Origin: a virus
IMG/VR virus record: IMGVR_UViG_3300018063_000344
Location: 1 to 35,150 of that record
Reading direction: 5' to 3' (one strand)
DNA length: 35,150 bases
The translations under genes and the position numbers were made by a program. Shown in pieces: positions 7,778 to 14,676 of the stretch. The notes beneath the pieces are model-generated. The model saw only the letters and a program-made list of their open reading frames with translations. It did no database searches and was not told the DNA's origin. Within the stretch, counting starts at the first letter, position 1, and each line of letters opens with the position of its first letter.

Positions 7778-8292
7778 TGGGCCATCTCCGCGCGCATGTC
7801 TCGGTAGAGCCGACGCATCACGCTGTTCCAGGGGTCCCACCGCCAATGAATGATGCCGCCGTCGAAGGGCGCGTCGAGGACGCCGACGTGCTCGAGAACG
7901 AAGCTGAGCGACCCGCGCCAGCTCTCAATGCCCAGAAGGTAGTCCAGCGTATCGAGCCCGTGAAGCACTCGGTGCAGGAGCCACGCCTCGAAGGGGTACT
8001 CTTCTGGAACGACAAAGCGGCTCGCGAGCCGGACCTGCCGTTTGTAGTCCTCGCGTCTGATGGCCTCCCAGAGATCGCGCTGGTGTTGCTCGTTTTGCTC
8101 GACGCAGTTCCAGCACTTCATTGGGGCCCAGCCTTCGGAGGCGGCGGGACACAGTGCCGCTCGATCCCCAGGGGATCGAGGGCCGCGAGAGCCTGGGAGC
8201 AGCGTGCGCGCCTGAGCCTCACTGCTGCATAGGTTGCGACGAGATCGAGCGAGGATCAGCAACGCGACAAAGACCACGCGAGCCGGTCTCAC
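7762..8292 (-). CDS. Hypothetical protein with a hydrophobic N-terminus, 176 aa
   Basis: A GTG at 8292 overlaps the upstream stop as GTGA and gives a short hydrophobic N-terminus (VVFVALLILA) followed by a low-complexity stretch. An internal ATG at 8121 would give a 119-residue protein starting MKCWNCVEQNEQHQRDLWEA, whose codon bias is clearly coding, so the N-terminal 57 residues are less certain. The core is Trp-rich and helical (EEYPFEAWLLHRVLHGLDTL, IIHWRWDPWNSVMRRLYRDM). The CWNC pair could bind a metal. No family recognised. It lies between the putative outer-membrane protein and the holin-like gene. Confidence 0.55.
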   Translation of the reverse strand: MRPARVVFVALLILARSRRNLCSSEAQARTLLPGSRGPRSPGDRAALCPAASEGWAPMKCWNCVEQNEQHQRDLWEAIRREDYKRQVRLASRFVVPEEYPFEAWLLHRVLHGLDTLDYLLGIESWRGSLSFVLEHVGVLDAPFDGGIIHWRWDPWNSVMRRLYRDMRAEMAQCSAA

Positions 8293-9029
8293 GGCATGGG
8301 GACGCGGAACATCACGCCCCCCCTCCGCCTACCACCCGCCCCGCTCACCCAGTCGCCCACGAGCGCGAAGCGATGGAACTCCACGCTCCCGGCCAAGATC
8401 GCGCGCACGCCACTGGAGCACGCGCAAGCCGCGTCCGCAGCCCCGTCGCTGCCCGCCATGACGTAGGTCCAGGATCTGCCCCGCCCAAGGCGCAGCCCAC
8501 CCGCGTAGAGCGTCTGGTATCGCCACTCCACGGCGCCCTCGACCGGGACGAGCGCGCCGGCCGAAACCGCAAGGCCCATGTCGAAGCCGGCCACCTTCCG
8601 AGACCACGACAGCGCTCCGTAGGTCTCGATCGTGCGAAGGCTCTTGATGTCCAGGTTCGCGGTGTCGATGGCGCCCAGGCTCGTGAGGTCCATCCGGCCG
8701 CCGAAGCGGATGCCGAGAGGTAGTGGCAGTGCAGCCACGAGCCGGAGCGTCACCAGGTCCTGCCCGCGGTGGAGGGCCCCGCCCTGATCCTGGTCGAGGG
8801 TGAGGAGCGTCCCCAGATACAGGGCCGTCTCTAGCTCAGGCTTTGCGGCGGGGGCGGGGGCCGGCGCGACGTCGGCGGCGACGACGAACGTGGGCAGGCT
8901 CAGGAGCGCGCACAAGATCAGGATGGAGAGGTCCGATACCCTCGTGCCGACGATCGCGGCAGAACTGGCAACAGCACGAAAGGTCCCCACGCCTGTGCCC
9001 GGAACCGCCGACCGTTCGCCGCACGTCAC
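8289..9029 (-). CDS. Exported protein, putative outer-membrane beta-barrel, 246 aa
   Basis: The GTG at 9029 overlaps the lipoprotein stop as GTGA; the open frame extending to 9521 is a shadow of that lipoprotein. A hydrophobic core near residues 35-52 (LSILILCALLSLPTFVVAAD) looks like a Sec signal with an unusually long N-region. The mature part alternates hydrophobic and polar residues in blocks of about ten: LVTLRLVAALPLPLGIRFGG, SLRTIETYGALSWSRKVAG, FDMGLAVSAGALVPV, WTYVMAGSDG and GVMFRVPMP at the end, as in small outer-membrane barrels. It has no terminal Phe, which weakens this. Phage-encoded outer-membrane proteins of the Lom type act in lysogenic conversion or exclusion; a similar role here is inference. 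Confidence 0.55.
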   Translation of the reverse strand: MTCGERSAVPGTGVGTFRAVASSAAIVGTRVSDLSILILCALLSLPTFVVAADVAPAPAPAAKPELETALYLGTLLTLDQDQGGALHRGQDLVTLRLVAALPLPLGIRFGGRMDLTSLGAIDTANLDIKSLRTIETYGALSWSRKVAGFDMGLAVSAGALVPVEGAVEWRYQTLYAGGLRLGRGRSWTYVMAGSDGAADAACACSSGVRAILAGSVEFHRFALVGDWVSGAGGRRRGGVMFRVPMP

Positions 9030-10204
9030 GGGCATGCCTCGGTCAGGCAGCCACCGTCCGGCTTCACCGCACAGGCCGGGCTTCCCGCGATGACCCGGAT
9101 GCATACTTTCGTGCGCGGGTCGGCCGAGCCCTCGAGTTTCAGGAGCCCTGAGCCCTCGGCCACCTTGACCTTCGTTGACGTCCCCGCCCAGGGCGTGACG
9201 ATCCGTACGTCGCCGGCAACGACGCTCCAGGTCGGCGACCCGAAGAGCTTGTCCGCGCACCCCTGATTGCCCTTCTCCTCGGCGAGGAGGCAGCAGCGCG
9301 CGAGCCCATGGGGATGGTCGCAGGGGGGCCGCGGCGGATCTCTGAAGTTGCACGCCTGAGGGGTCGAGTCGATCGTCTGCGTCCCAGTCACCGGGTGGAC
9401 CTGGGTCCGCCACTCCGTCACGTCCGCGAGCGTGAAGGAGCAGCCGCTCTCTCCTTGGCCAGGACTCGGCGGAGTCGCCGGAGGGCTTGCCGGAGGCGGC
9501 GCAGCAGGTGGGATCTTCCATGCGCGCTCGACCTCCTCGATTGATTCCTCATCCGTCGGAGGCGAGCAGCGGCCACGCACCCCGCCCGGGAGCGACCAGC
9601 GGACCTTGCCCGCGGACGAGAGGATCTGGAACCACTCGATCGTTTGGGCGTCACGGCGCACCCCCATTTCCGAGTTCAGGCCGCCCGCGTTCCCGTGGTC
9701 GACGTCGTAGGTCACGCAGAAGCCCTGGGCCTTGAGAAGCCGCATGACCGCGAGCGTGGCCTCTTTCTGGGCCTTCGCCCCGCCGTCTCCCGCCGTGCAG
9801 TCGTCCCCGACCTGGCAGCCCGTCACCTGCGCCAGTGCCGCGTCGACGGCGGCCCCGTAGAGCGTGCTCGTGATGGGCGTGGCCGGCTCGTTGTGGAGGC
9901 CGATGCACTCGCCCGGGCCGGCGATCTTTGCACATGCTCCCGGCGCAGGTGGCTGCGTCGTCGGTGGCGCGTCGCAGGCGGGCGTCAGTTGCCAGTCCTG
10001 ACCAGGGGGTCGGTGCCAGCACCCGCACGCGCGCTGCACGTCGCGCCAGCAGACGGGCGACGGGTCTTTCGTGGGGCCTGGGAGGGTGGTCGTCGGCGGC
10101 GTGCCGGGCACGTCCGGCGGCCCTGGCGGCGGCGGCAGGAGCTTCACGATGCCGGCGCAGGAAGCGGAGCTGACGGCCAAGACGATGATCGCGAGACGCT
10201 TCAT
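9026..10204 (-). CDS. Large Cys-rich lipoprotein of the lysis region, 392 aa
   Basis: ATG at 10204 overlaps the endolysin stop (ATGA). The N-terminus MKRLAIIVLAVSSASC is a lipoprotein signal with a lipobox-type SASC, so Cys16 would be lipidated. A Pro-rich linker follows (LLPPPPGPPDVPGTPPTTT), as in outer-membrane spanins such as Rz1. Unlike Rz1 the protein then continues for some 340 residues with many cysteines (CWRDVQRACGCWHRPPG, GCQVGDDCTAG, CDHPHGLARCCLLAEEKGNQ), suggesting disulfides in the periplasm. A central segment (VTYDVDHGNAGG and EWFQILSSAGKVRWSLPGG) looks like a folded domain. Function unknown; an enlarged o-spanin or a cell-surface conversion protein are both possible. Confidence 0.65.
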   Translation of the reverse strand: MKRLAIIVLAVSSASCAGIVKLLPPPPGPPDVPGTPPTTTLPGPTKDPSPVCWRDVQRACGCWHRPPGQDWQLTPACDAPPTTQPPAPGACAKIAGPGECIGLHNEPATPITSTLYGAAVDAALAQVTGCQVGDDCTAGDGGAKAQKEATLAVMRLLKAQGFCVTYDVDHGNAGGLNSEMGVRRDAQTIEWFQILSSAGKVRWSLPGGVRGRCSPPTDEESIEEVERAWKIPPAAPPPASPPATPPSPGQGESGCSFTLADVTEWRTQVHPVTGTQTIDSTPQACNFRDPPRPPCDHPHGLARCCLLAEEKGNQGCADKLFGSPTWSVVAGDVRIVTPWAGTSTKVKVAEGSGLLKLEGSADPRTKVCIRVIAGSPACAVKPDGGCLTEACP

Positions 10205-10683
10205 CCTTCACCTCGAGTGGCCTGTCGGCACGCGAACCACGTGCCCAACGAGACGCGGTGGAACCACGAATGCCAGGAGCCGGGAGCGCCATTCGCGTAG
10301 GCCTTGCTCCGCACGGCGTTGAAACGGTGGAGGGCCTCCGGCCCCGAGGCTTGAGCTGCGGAGAGCGTTCGCGGGCCTGGAATGCCGTCGACAGGCACGC
10401 GGAGGGCCGTCTGAAGGAAACGGACCCCGGCCGCGGCGCCCTGGTTGAAGGCCGAGTCGAACACCGGGAACTGGAGATGGGCCGGCAGCGCGTCGCAGCG
10501 CGCGACTCTCCAGTAGTCGTTTTCGGCGAGCACCCGCGCCTGCGACTCGATCAGGCCGGCGATGTCGAGCCCCGGGTAGGCCCGTTGGCTGATGCCCCAC
10601 TTCGTGAGGCCACCCGCGTCCGTGACGAGCTTGTCCCCGCCCTCGATTTCCATGAGCAGGTTCCAGGCGTCGTCAGGGATCAT
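10201..10683 (-). CDS. Endolysin, GH108-type N-acetylmuramidase, 160 aa
   Basis: ATG at 10683 overlaps the upstream stop (ATGA). The N-terminal IEGGDKLVTDAGGLTKWGIS followed by QRAYPGLDI is the hallmark of glycoside hydrolase family 108 phage lysozymes; Glu14 of the EGG motif is the expected catalytic acid. The C-terminal region from about residue 95 (VPVDGIPGPRTLSAAQ) resembles the small peptidoglycan-binding domain that follows in this family. Length is normal. It has no signal peptide, so it would need a holin. Two single-TM genes lie directly upstream and a lipoprotein directly downstream, forming a lysis cassette. Confidence 0.9.
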   Translation of the reverse strand: MIPDDAWNLLMEIEGGDKLVTDAGGLTKWGISQRAYPGLDIAGLIESQARVLAENDYWRVARCDALPAHLQFPVFDSAFNQGAAAGVRFLQTALRVPVDGIPGPRTLSAAQASGPEALHRFNAVRSKAYANGAPGSWHSWFHRVSLGTWFACRQATRGEG

Positions 10684-11009
10684 TCGCCTCGTTTCTCCAG
10701 CCGATCGAGCCGAGCAGAGATCTCGATGCGCTCGTTCTCCGACACGATCAGGCGCTGCATCGACTCGTCGATCCTCCCCAGTAGGTCGCTTAGCCTCCGT
10801 GTCTCCACCGGTATCGACTCCTCGGCCGTCCGGATCCGGCGGAAGTCTGCGGTGATCGAGTCCATGTCCTGAACCACCGTCGCCAGGCTCACCTCGAGGC
10901 GCCCTACCCTACTTTCAAGGCTGAGAACGCGAATGTACCCAGCCAAGATGACGACGGCCAAGAACGTCGCCACGAGGAGTAGGACGACACTTAGTTTGTA
11001 GGGATCCAC
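10680..11009 (-). CDS. Single-TM coiled-coil protein of the lysis cassette, i-spanin-like, 109 aa
   Basis: GTG at 11009, directly after the upstream stop. An N-terminal membrane segment (about residues 6-26, LSVVLLLVATFLAVVILAGY) is followed by a long charged helix with heptad spacing (LSLESRVGRLEVSLATVV, LSDLLGRIDESMQRLIV, ISARLDRLEKRGE). An N-terminal TM plus periplasmic coiled coil is the i-spanin (Rz) architecture, and the following endolysin and lipoprotein genes fit. A holin-associated or other membrane protein is the alternative. Confidence 0.6.
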   Translation of the reverse strand: MDPYKLSVVLLLVATFLAVVILAGYIRVLSLESRVGRLEVSLATVVQDMDSITADFRRIRTAEESIPVETRRLSDLLGRIDESMQRLIVSENERIEISARLDRLEKRGE

Positions 11010-11309
11010 TCAGCCTACCTCTGGGTCTTTACGCTTCTTCCAACGGTCAGAGAACACGTCCCGACGGAGTCGATCGAGGTACAGCTTCTGGATCCGCTCC
11101 AACTGCTCTTTCGCTGCTTGGGCGGAAGACGGAAGGGTTTTGCTTGTCATGTGGACGTCGTAGCGCATCGCATCCACGTAGGTCGCGATGGCCTCGCGAA
11201 ACGTTTCGGCTTTCTGGAGTCGATTCTCGAAGTGGCGAAGGACGAACGCGGCGAGGGCCCCGAGGGCGCCGACCAGTGCGACGAGGAGGACGGCGGGGAT
11301 CTGGACCAT
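11010..11309 (-). CDS. Single-TM protein, candidate holin, 99 aa
   Basis: ATG at 11309 overlaps the upstream stop (TGATG). Residues 4-23 (IPAVLLVALVGALGALAAFV) are one hydrophobic segment. The rest is helical and charged and ends in a strongly basic tail (FSDRWKKRKDPEVG). It lies two genes before the endolysin. One-TM proteins with charged C-termini occur among class III holins, but the assignment is contextual. Confidence 0.55.
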   Translation of the reverse strand: MVQIPAVLLVALVGALGALAAFVLRHFENRLQKAETFREAIATYVDAMRYDVHMTSKTLPSSAQAAKEQLERIQKLYLDRLRRDVFSDRWKKRKDPEVG

Positions 11310-12304
11310 CAGAAGGTCGTCACCACGATCACGACGCCATTCCCGCCAGGACCTCCGGCCCCGGAGTTGTTGCCATTGAGCGATGCGCCGCCGCCGCCGC
11401 CGCCAGCTCCGTAATCCCCACCGATTCCGCCGGTACCGCCAGTGCCCGTGATGCTGCTTGCGCCGCCGCCGCCCCCGGCGCCGCCCATGAACTCCTGCGT
11501 TGCTGCGGAAGTTCCGACACCACCGTTCCCACCAGGGGTCGTGCCCGCCGCGCCTCCGGCCAGGGCCACAGCACGCGGACCTGAGTTTCCGATGACACCC
11601 GCTACAGACCCGACTCCACCGTTACCAGTGGCATCGGCGGCTGAGATCCCACCGCCACCGCCACCGCCACCGGCCGCGAGAAACCCGGTGAGAACCTGAC
11701 CATTGCCCCCGAGCGGAGTAGCCGCGCCGCCTGTACCGCCGTTGAGCCCGTTTGTGAAAGTGAAGGATGACGACGAGCCGAGTGTTCCGTTGCCGCCGGC
11801 CCCGCCGGCCGTTGTTCCTCCACCACCACCAGTCCCACCTCCTGAACCACCTCGAAGGAAGTCGCCAAAGCCGCTGTTCGTTCCGGTTGACCCAACAGTT
11901 CCGTTCGTGTCGTTCACGGTAATGGCTAGACCGCCAGCACCGCCCTGGCCAACTGAAACGGCTACTGTGGCAGGCAACGCTACGGCCGAGAACATCATGA
12001 AGGTGAGAGGGCTGCCGCCGCCGCCGCCACCAGCACCACGAGCCGTAGCGGCAGCACCGCGTCGTCCAGATCCACCTCCGTGGCCGCCGTTAGCCATCTG
12101 GACAACCACGAACTTCGCGTTCGGTGGCTTCGTCCAAGTCCCGTTGCTCGTGAAGACCTGGATGTCGGTAGGGGCGGCGCCGACGCTGACGCCGCCCCCA
12201 GCCCCGGCCCCGTTCGGAACGATGTCGGCCCTCCCATTGGGGGAGAAGATGGCTCCCACGGCAAGGGCGAGCGCCCAGGCGAGATATGGAATTCGCTTGT
12301 TCAT
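11309..12304 (-). CDS. Glycine-rich adhesin-like protein with a Sec signal peptide, 331 aa
   Basis: Two in-frame ATGs exist (12313 and 12304). The second is preferred because GGGAGG is too close to the first. The N-terminus MNKRIPYLAWALALAVGAIF ending near GRADIV is a Sec signal peptide. Next comes IQVFTSNGTWTKPPNAKFVV, the usual opening of Gly-rich phage tail-tip or fibre proteins. The remaining 220 residues are dominated by Gly with runs of up to nine, interspersed with Ala, Ser, Thr and Asn. In phages such Gly-rich domains are receptor-binding or tail-tip modules. The odd point is the signal peptide, which a virion protein assembled in the cytoplasm would not normally carry; a secreted or surface-displayed product is the alternative. 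Confidence 0.7.
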   Translation of the reverse strand: MNKRIPYLAWALALAVGAIFSPNGRADIVPNGAGAGGGVSVGAAPTDIQVFTSNGTWTKPPNAKFVVVQMANGGHGGGSGRRGAAATARGAGGGGGGSPLTFMMFSAVALPATVAVSVGQGGAGGLAITVNDTNGTVGSTGTNSGFGDFLRGGSGGGTGGGGGTTAGGAGGNGTLGSSSSFTFTNGLNGGTGGAATPLGGNGQVLTGFLAAGGGGGGGGISAADATGNGGVGSVAGVIGNSGPRAVALAGGAAGTTPGGNGGVGTSAATQEFMGGAGGGGGASSITGTGGTGGIGGDYGAGGGGGGASLNGNNSGAGGPGGNGVVIVVTTF

Positions 12305-12320
12305 TGGGGGCATCCCCTCC

Positions 12321-13151
12321 CTACCGGCTCGTGGTGACGGTGGCCGTCACGATTTCGAGGTTCGCGCCGGCGTCAGATGTGTCCGTCGTCTTCCGCTTGA
12401 AGCCCATGCGGACGACGTTCCAGGGGGTCTCGGTGACGTAGGTGGTCCGCGAAGCCTGGCCCGGAGTCGAGAAATCGCAGAACCGAGCAGCGAGCGTCCC
12501 TGAGCCGCAACTCCCGGCAGTGCCGGGGTGAATCTCGACGGGAAGCGAGCCGATCCCGGCGGCGCGTCCATACCAGCGGACGGAGAGGTTGTCGAGGTCG
12601 CCCTGTTCGTACTGCACCGTCATCGAGATCCACTTCGCCCCGGCCGCCTCTACCCAGCCGTCCGCATCGGTTGTCCCGCAGCGCGTCTTCAGGTAGCGGA
12701 AGGTGAAGCCGCCAGACCAGTCCACTGCGGTGTCGACGACGACCGTCGTAGGTGCGCCCGATGCGTCCGTTACGACACGGATGTCGGTCACCCCGGTAGT
12801 CAGGGACCGTGTAACCAGGATGATGTCGCCGTTTGCGAAGCCGGCGAAGGGGGCCGTGCTTGCGACGTTCTCCGTTACGCTCGTCGAGCTCCCCGTCGTC
12901 TTGATCTGAGGTCCGACCCCGATGCTTCCGCCGAAGGGGTCGCCGTTCTGGCCCGTGACGCGGCAGAAGGTCTCCGTCCCTGAGTCGACGTCGTACCGGA
13001 TCATGAAGTTGGCCGTGCGCTGCGTGTCCGCCCTGGCCGGGGCCACGCCGAGGGGTCCCAGTACCGATGAGATCGAGGCCAGGACCATCAGGGCCCAGAG
13101 CACCAGGAACGCCGCCAACACCCTGTCGAACCTTCCCAAGAACCGCACCAC
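12321..13151 (-). CDS. Secreted protein of unknown function, 276 aa
   Basis: GTG at 13151 follows an excellent AGGAGG Shine-Dalgarno sequence. Residues 1-42 form a Sec signal peptide: basic N-region (MVRFLGRFDR), hydrophobic core (VLAAFLVLWALMVLASIS) and an APARA-D cleavage site. The mature part is beta-rich with Thr, Val and Gly (GDIILVTRSLTTGVTDIRVV, WISMTVQYEQGDLDNLSVRW) and has scattered cysteines that could form disulfides. It looks like a structural or adhesin-type beta protein. Like the following Gly-rich gene it carries an export signal although it sits between the adaptor and lysis genes. No family recognised. Confidence 0.65.
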   Translation of the reverse strand: MVRFLGRFDRVLAAFLVLWALMVLASISSVLGPLGVAPARADTQRTANFMIRYDVDSGTETFCRVTGQNGDPFGGSIGVGPQIKTTGSSTSVTENVASTAPFAGFANGDIILVTRSLTTGVTDIRVVTDASGAPTTVVVDTAVDWSGGFTFRYLKTRCGTTDADGWVEAAGAKWISMTVQYEQGDLDNLSVRWYGRAAGIGSLPVEIHPGTAGSCGSGTLAARFCDFSTPGQASRTTYVTETPWNVVRMGFKRKTTDTSDAGANLEIVTATVTTSR

Positions 13152-13162
13152 GATTCACCTCC

Positions 13163-13882
13163 TCAGTGCATCCCGTACCGGCGAACGCCGCGCGAGCCCT
13201 TCCGCTCGAGCGCGTCCGAGCCCTGCTTGTAGCGGCTCTGGAGCTGCGCGAACCGTTCCTTGAACCGCGGCGACAACTGCTCGAGCGACCGCGAGTCGCC
13301 CGACTTCACCAGTAGCCAGTCCGAAAGCCCCATGCGGAAAAGGCTCCCGAAGTCGTCGGGGAAGAACGACCCGAGCTGGTCCGTGGGCGGAGCGGTCAGG
13401 GAGCAGGTTGGGCTCCGCCTCTGGAAGTAGACCTGCACCGTGACGGGAGCCGAGAGAAACGGATCGAAGAACAGGAATGGGACGCCCGCGGCCGAATCGA
13501 AGTCGAAGACGGTATAGGACCCTGGCTTCGAGCTCGGGCCGCCCTTCAGGTTCTCCCGTTGCCGAAAGAAGTGCGTCGGGTTCATGTAGTGGATGAGGTC
13601 GTCGGGACGCCCCACTGGGTAGATCGCGCCCTGCAGCCCGCATCGCTGGAACCCTGGCGGCGCCGCGATGCGGCCGTCGGTGTAGGTCTTGTTGGGTCCG
13701 GCCGGGACGGTCACCTGGGCCGAGGTGTACGAGAACGACCACTCCCGGTCTGACACGAGATCCACGGCCGTCTGGAGCTTGCGCAGGCCGCGCGCGCGCC
13801 ATTCCGCGTTGCCGGCGTCCAGGGGGTCGATTTCAAGCGTGTCCAGCAGCTCTTCGTCGACGATGCTCGAGCTCGTCAGCAA
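13163..13882 (-). CDS. Head-tail adaptor-like protein, 239 aa
   Basis: TTG at 13882 with GCGGAGGG at good spacing. The N-terminal part (LRKLQTAVDLVSDREWSFSY, then VTVPAGPNKTY) matches the pattern of podovirus adaptor or neck proteins, in which helices lead to a WxF motif and a small beta sandwich. The middle holds beta strands (GPSSKPGSYTVFDFDSAAG, VTVQVYFQRRSPTC). The C-terminus is helical and basic. Adaptor proteins of this class (P22 gp4, T7 gp11 type) bind below the portal. Its place after the head genes and before the tail genes fits. Moderately sure, as no catalytic or unique motif exists for the family. Confidence 0.6.
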   Translation of the reverse strand: MLTSSSIVDEELLDTLEIDPLDAGNAEWRARGLRKLQTAVDLVSDREWSFSYTSAQVTVPAGPNKTYTDGRIAAPPGFQRCGLQGAIYPVGRPDDLIHYMNPTHFFRQRENLKGGPSSKPGSYTVFDFDSAAGVPFLFFDPFLSAPVTVQVYFQRRSPTCSLTAPPTDQLGSFFPDDFGSLFRMGLSDWLLVKSGDSRSLEQLSPRFKERFAQLQSRYKQGSDALERKGSRGVRRYGMH

Positions 13883-13895
13883 CCACGTCCCTCCG

Positions 13896-14315
13896 CTAAA
13901 GGATTCCCCACTCCTTGGCCATCTTTCGCGCCGCGACGACCTCGGGCGGATCCGGCCGCGGCTTCAGGCCCCTCTTGACGTCGTCGGCTTGGGCCTTCTT
14001 GTGGCGCTCGAGAACAGCGCCGAGCGTCGTGCGCGGCCACAGGGCGTGCGCCTCCTCGGCCTCTTCGACCACCTTCTTGACAGCCTTGCTGTTGCCCTGG
14101 TCCTTGACCTCACGCACCCCGCGCACGGAGAGCGTCACCAGGACGTGGTGAAGCAGGCCCTCGGACGTGATGTCGTCCCGGCCCGGCGGCGGCTTGAGCT
14201 CGTTGACCTTGTTCGGCCGGAGCGTGAACTCCACGGAGCCGAAGGTGTAGGGAACGGGCTCGTCCGCCGGGTTGTAGACGGCGAAGACGGCGGCGGACAC
14301 CGCGCGGGCCGTCAC
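13896..14315 (-). CDS. Head-completion-region hypothetical protein, 139 aa
   Basis: GTG at 14315, one base after the upstream stop. The N-terminal 65 residues are beta-rich (VSAAVFAVYNPADEPVPYTF, VEFTLRPNKVNELKPP). The C-terminal part is a charged helix rich in Lys and Glu (KAVKKVVEEAEEAHALW). No family recognised. Codon bias and tight spacing on both sides show it is real. A small virion or assembly protein by context. Confidence 0.6.
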   Translation of the reverse strand: MTARAVSAAVFAVYNPADEPVPYTFGSVEFTLRPNKVNELKPPPGRDDITSEGLLHHVLVTLSVRGVREVKDQGNSKAVKKVVEEAEEAHALWPRTTLGAVLERHKKAQADDVKRGLKPRPDPPEVVAARKMAKEWGIL

Positions 14316-14316
14316 G

Positions 14317-14676
14317 CTACTCGGCCTCGAGCTTGTACCCGCCCCGCTTTGCGAGCGTGCTGCAGATGTGGTGCGCCACCTGCAGGGCCGACCAGTAGGG
14401 GTCGTTGCTCCGGACCTCGACGCGGCCGGGCGGGACGATGAGCGTGTTGCTCGCGAGCTGGACCTCGAACGACGTCTCGCCGTGGGTGATGAACACCGCC
14501 CTCTCGCCCTGGTCGGGCTTCCGGCCCTGGCCCGGGAACGTCAGGACCGTCGCCGCCGCGGCCTTGGCCTTCGACCTGGCGGGCGCGGACGCCTTCTTGG
14601 ACGCTGGCTTGCCGGCTGCGGCCTTGGGAGCGGGCGCGGCCGGCGCGGCGCCCGCCTTCGTCGTCGTCTTCGGCAT
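14317..14676 (-). CDS. Small protein with an Ala/Lys/Pro-rich N-terminal tail, 119 aa
   Basis: ATG at 14676 overlaps the upstream stop by one base. The first 45 residues consist almost only of Ala, Lys, Pro, Ser and Thr, histone-tail-like and probably disordered and nucleic-acid binding. The C-terminal 70 residues form a beta-rich domain (AVFITHGETSFEVQLASNTL, VPPGRVEVRSNDPYW). Found among head genes; role unknown. Confidence 0.6.
   Translation of the reverse strand: MPKTTTKAGAAPAAPAPKAAAGKPASKKASAPARSKAKAAAATVLTFPGQGRKPDQGERAVFITHGETSFEVQLASNTLIVPPGRVEVRSNDPYWSALQVAHHICSTLAKRGGYKLEAE

Noticed and set aside
9030-9521. N-terminal extension of the putative barrel gene
   Set aside because: This part overlaps the lipoprotein gene out of frame and has no coding character; the GTGA overlap at 9029 gives a better start.
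11375-12090. Runs of CCG/CCA repeats resembling a microsatellite
   Set aside because: They encode the Gly-rich domain of the adhesin-like protein and are irregular; not a separate repeat element.
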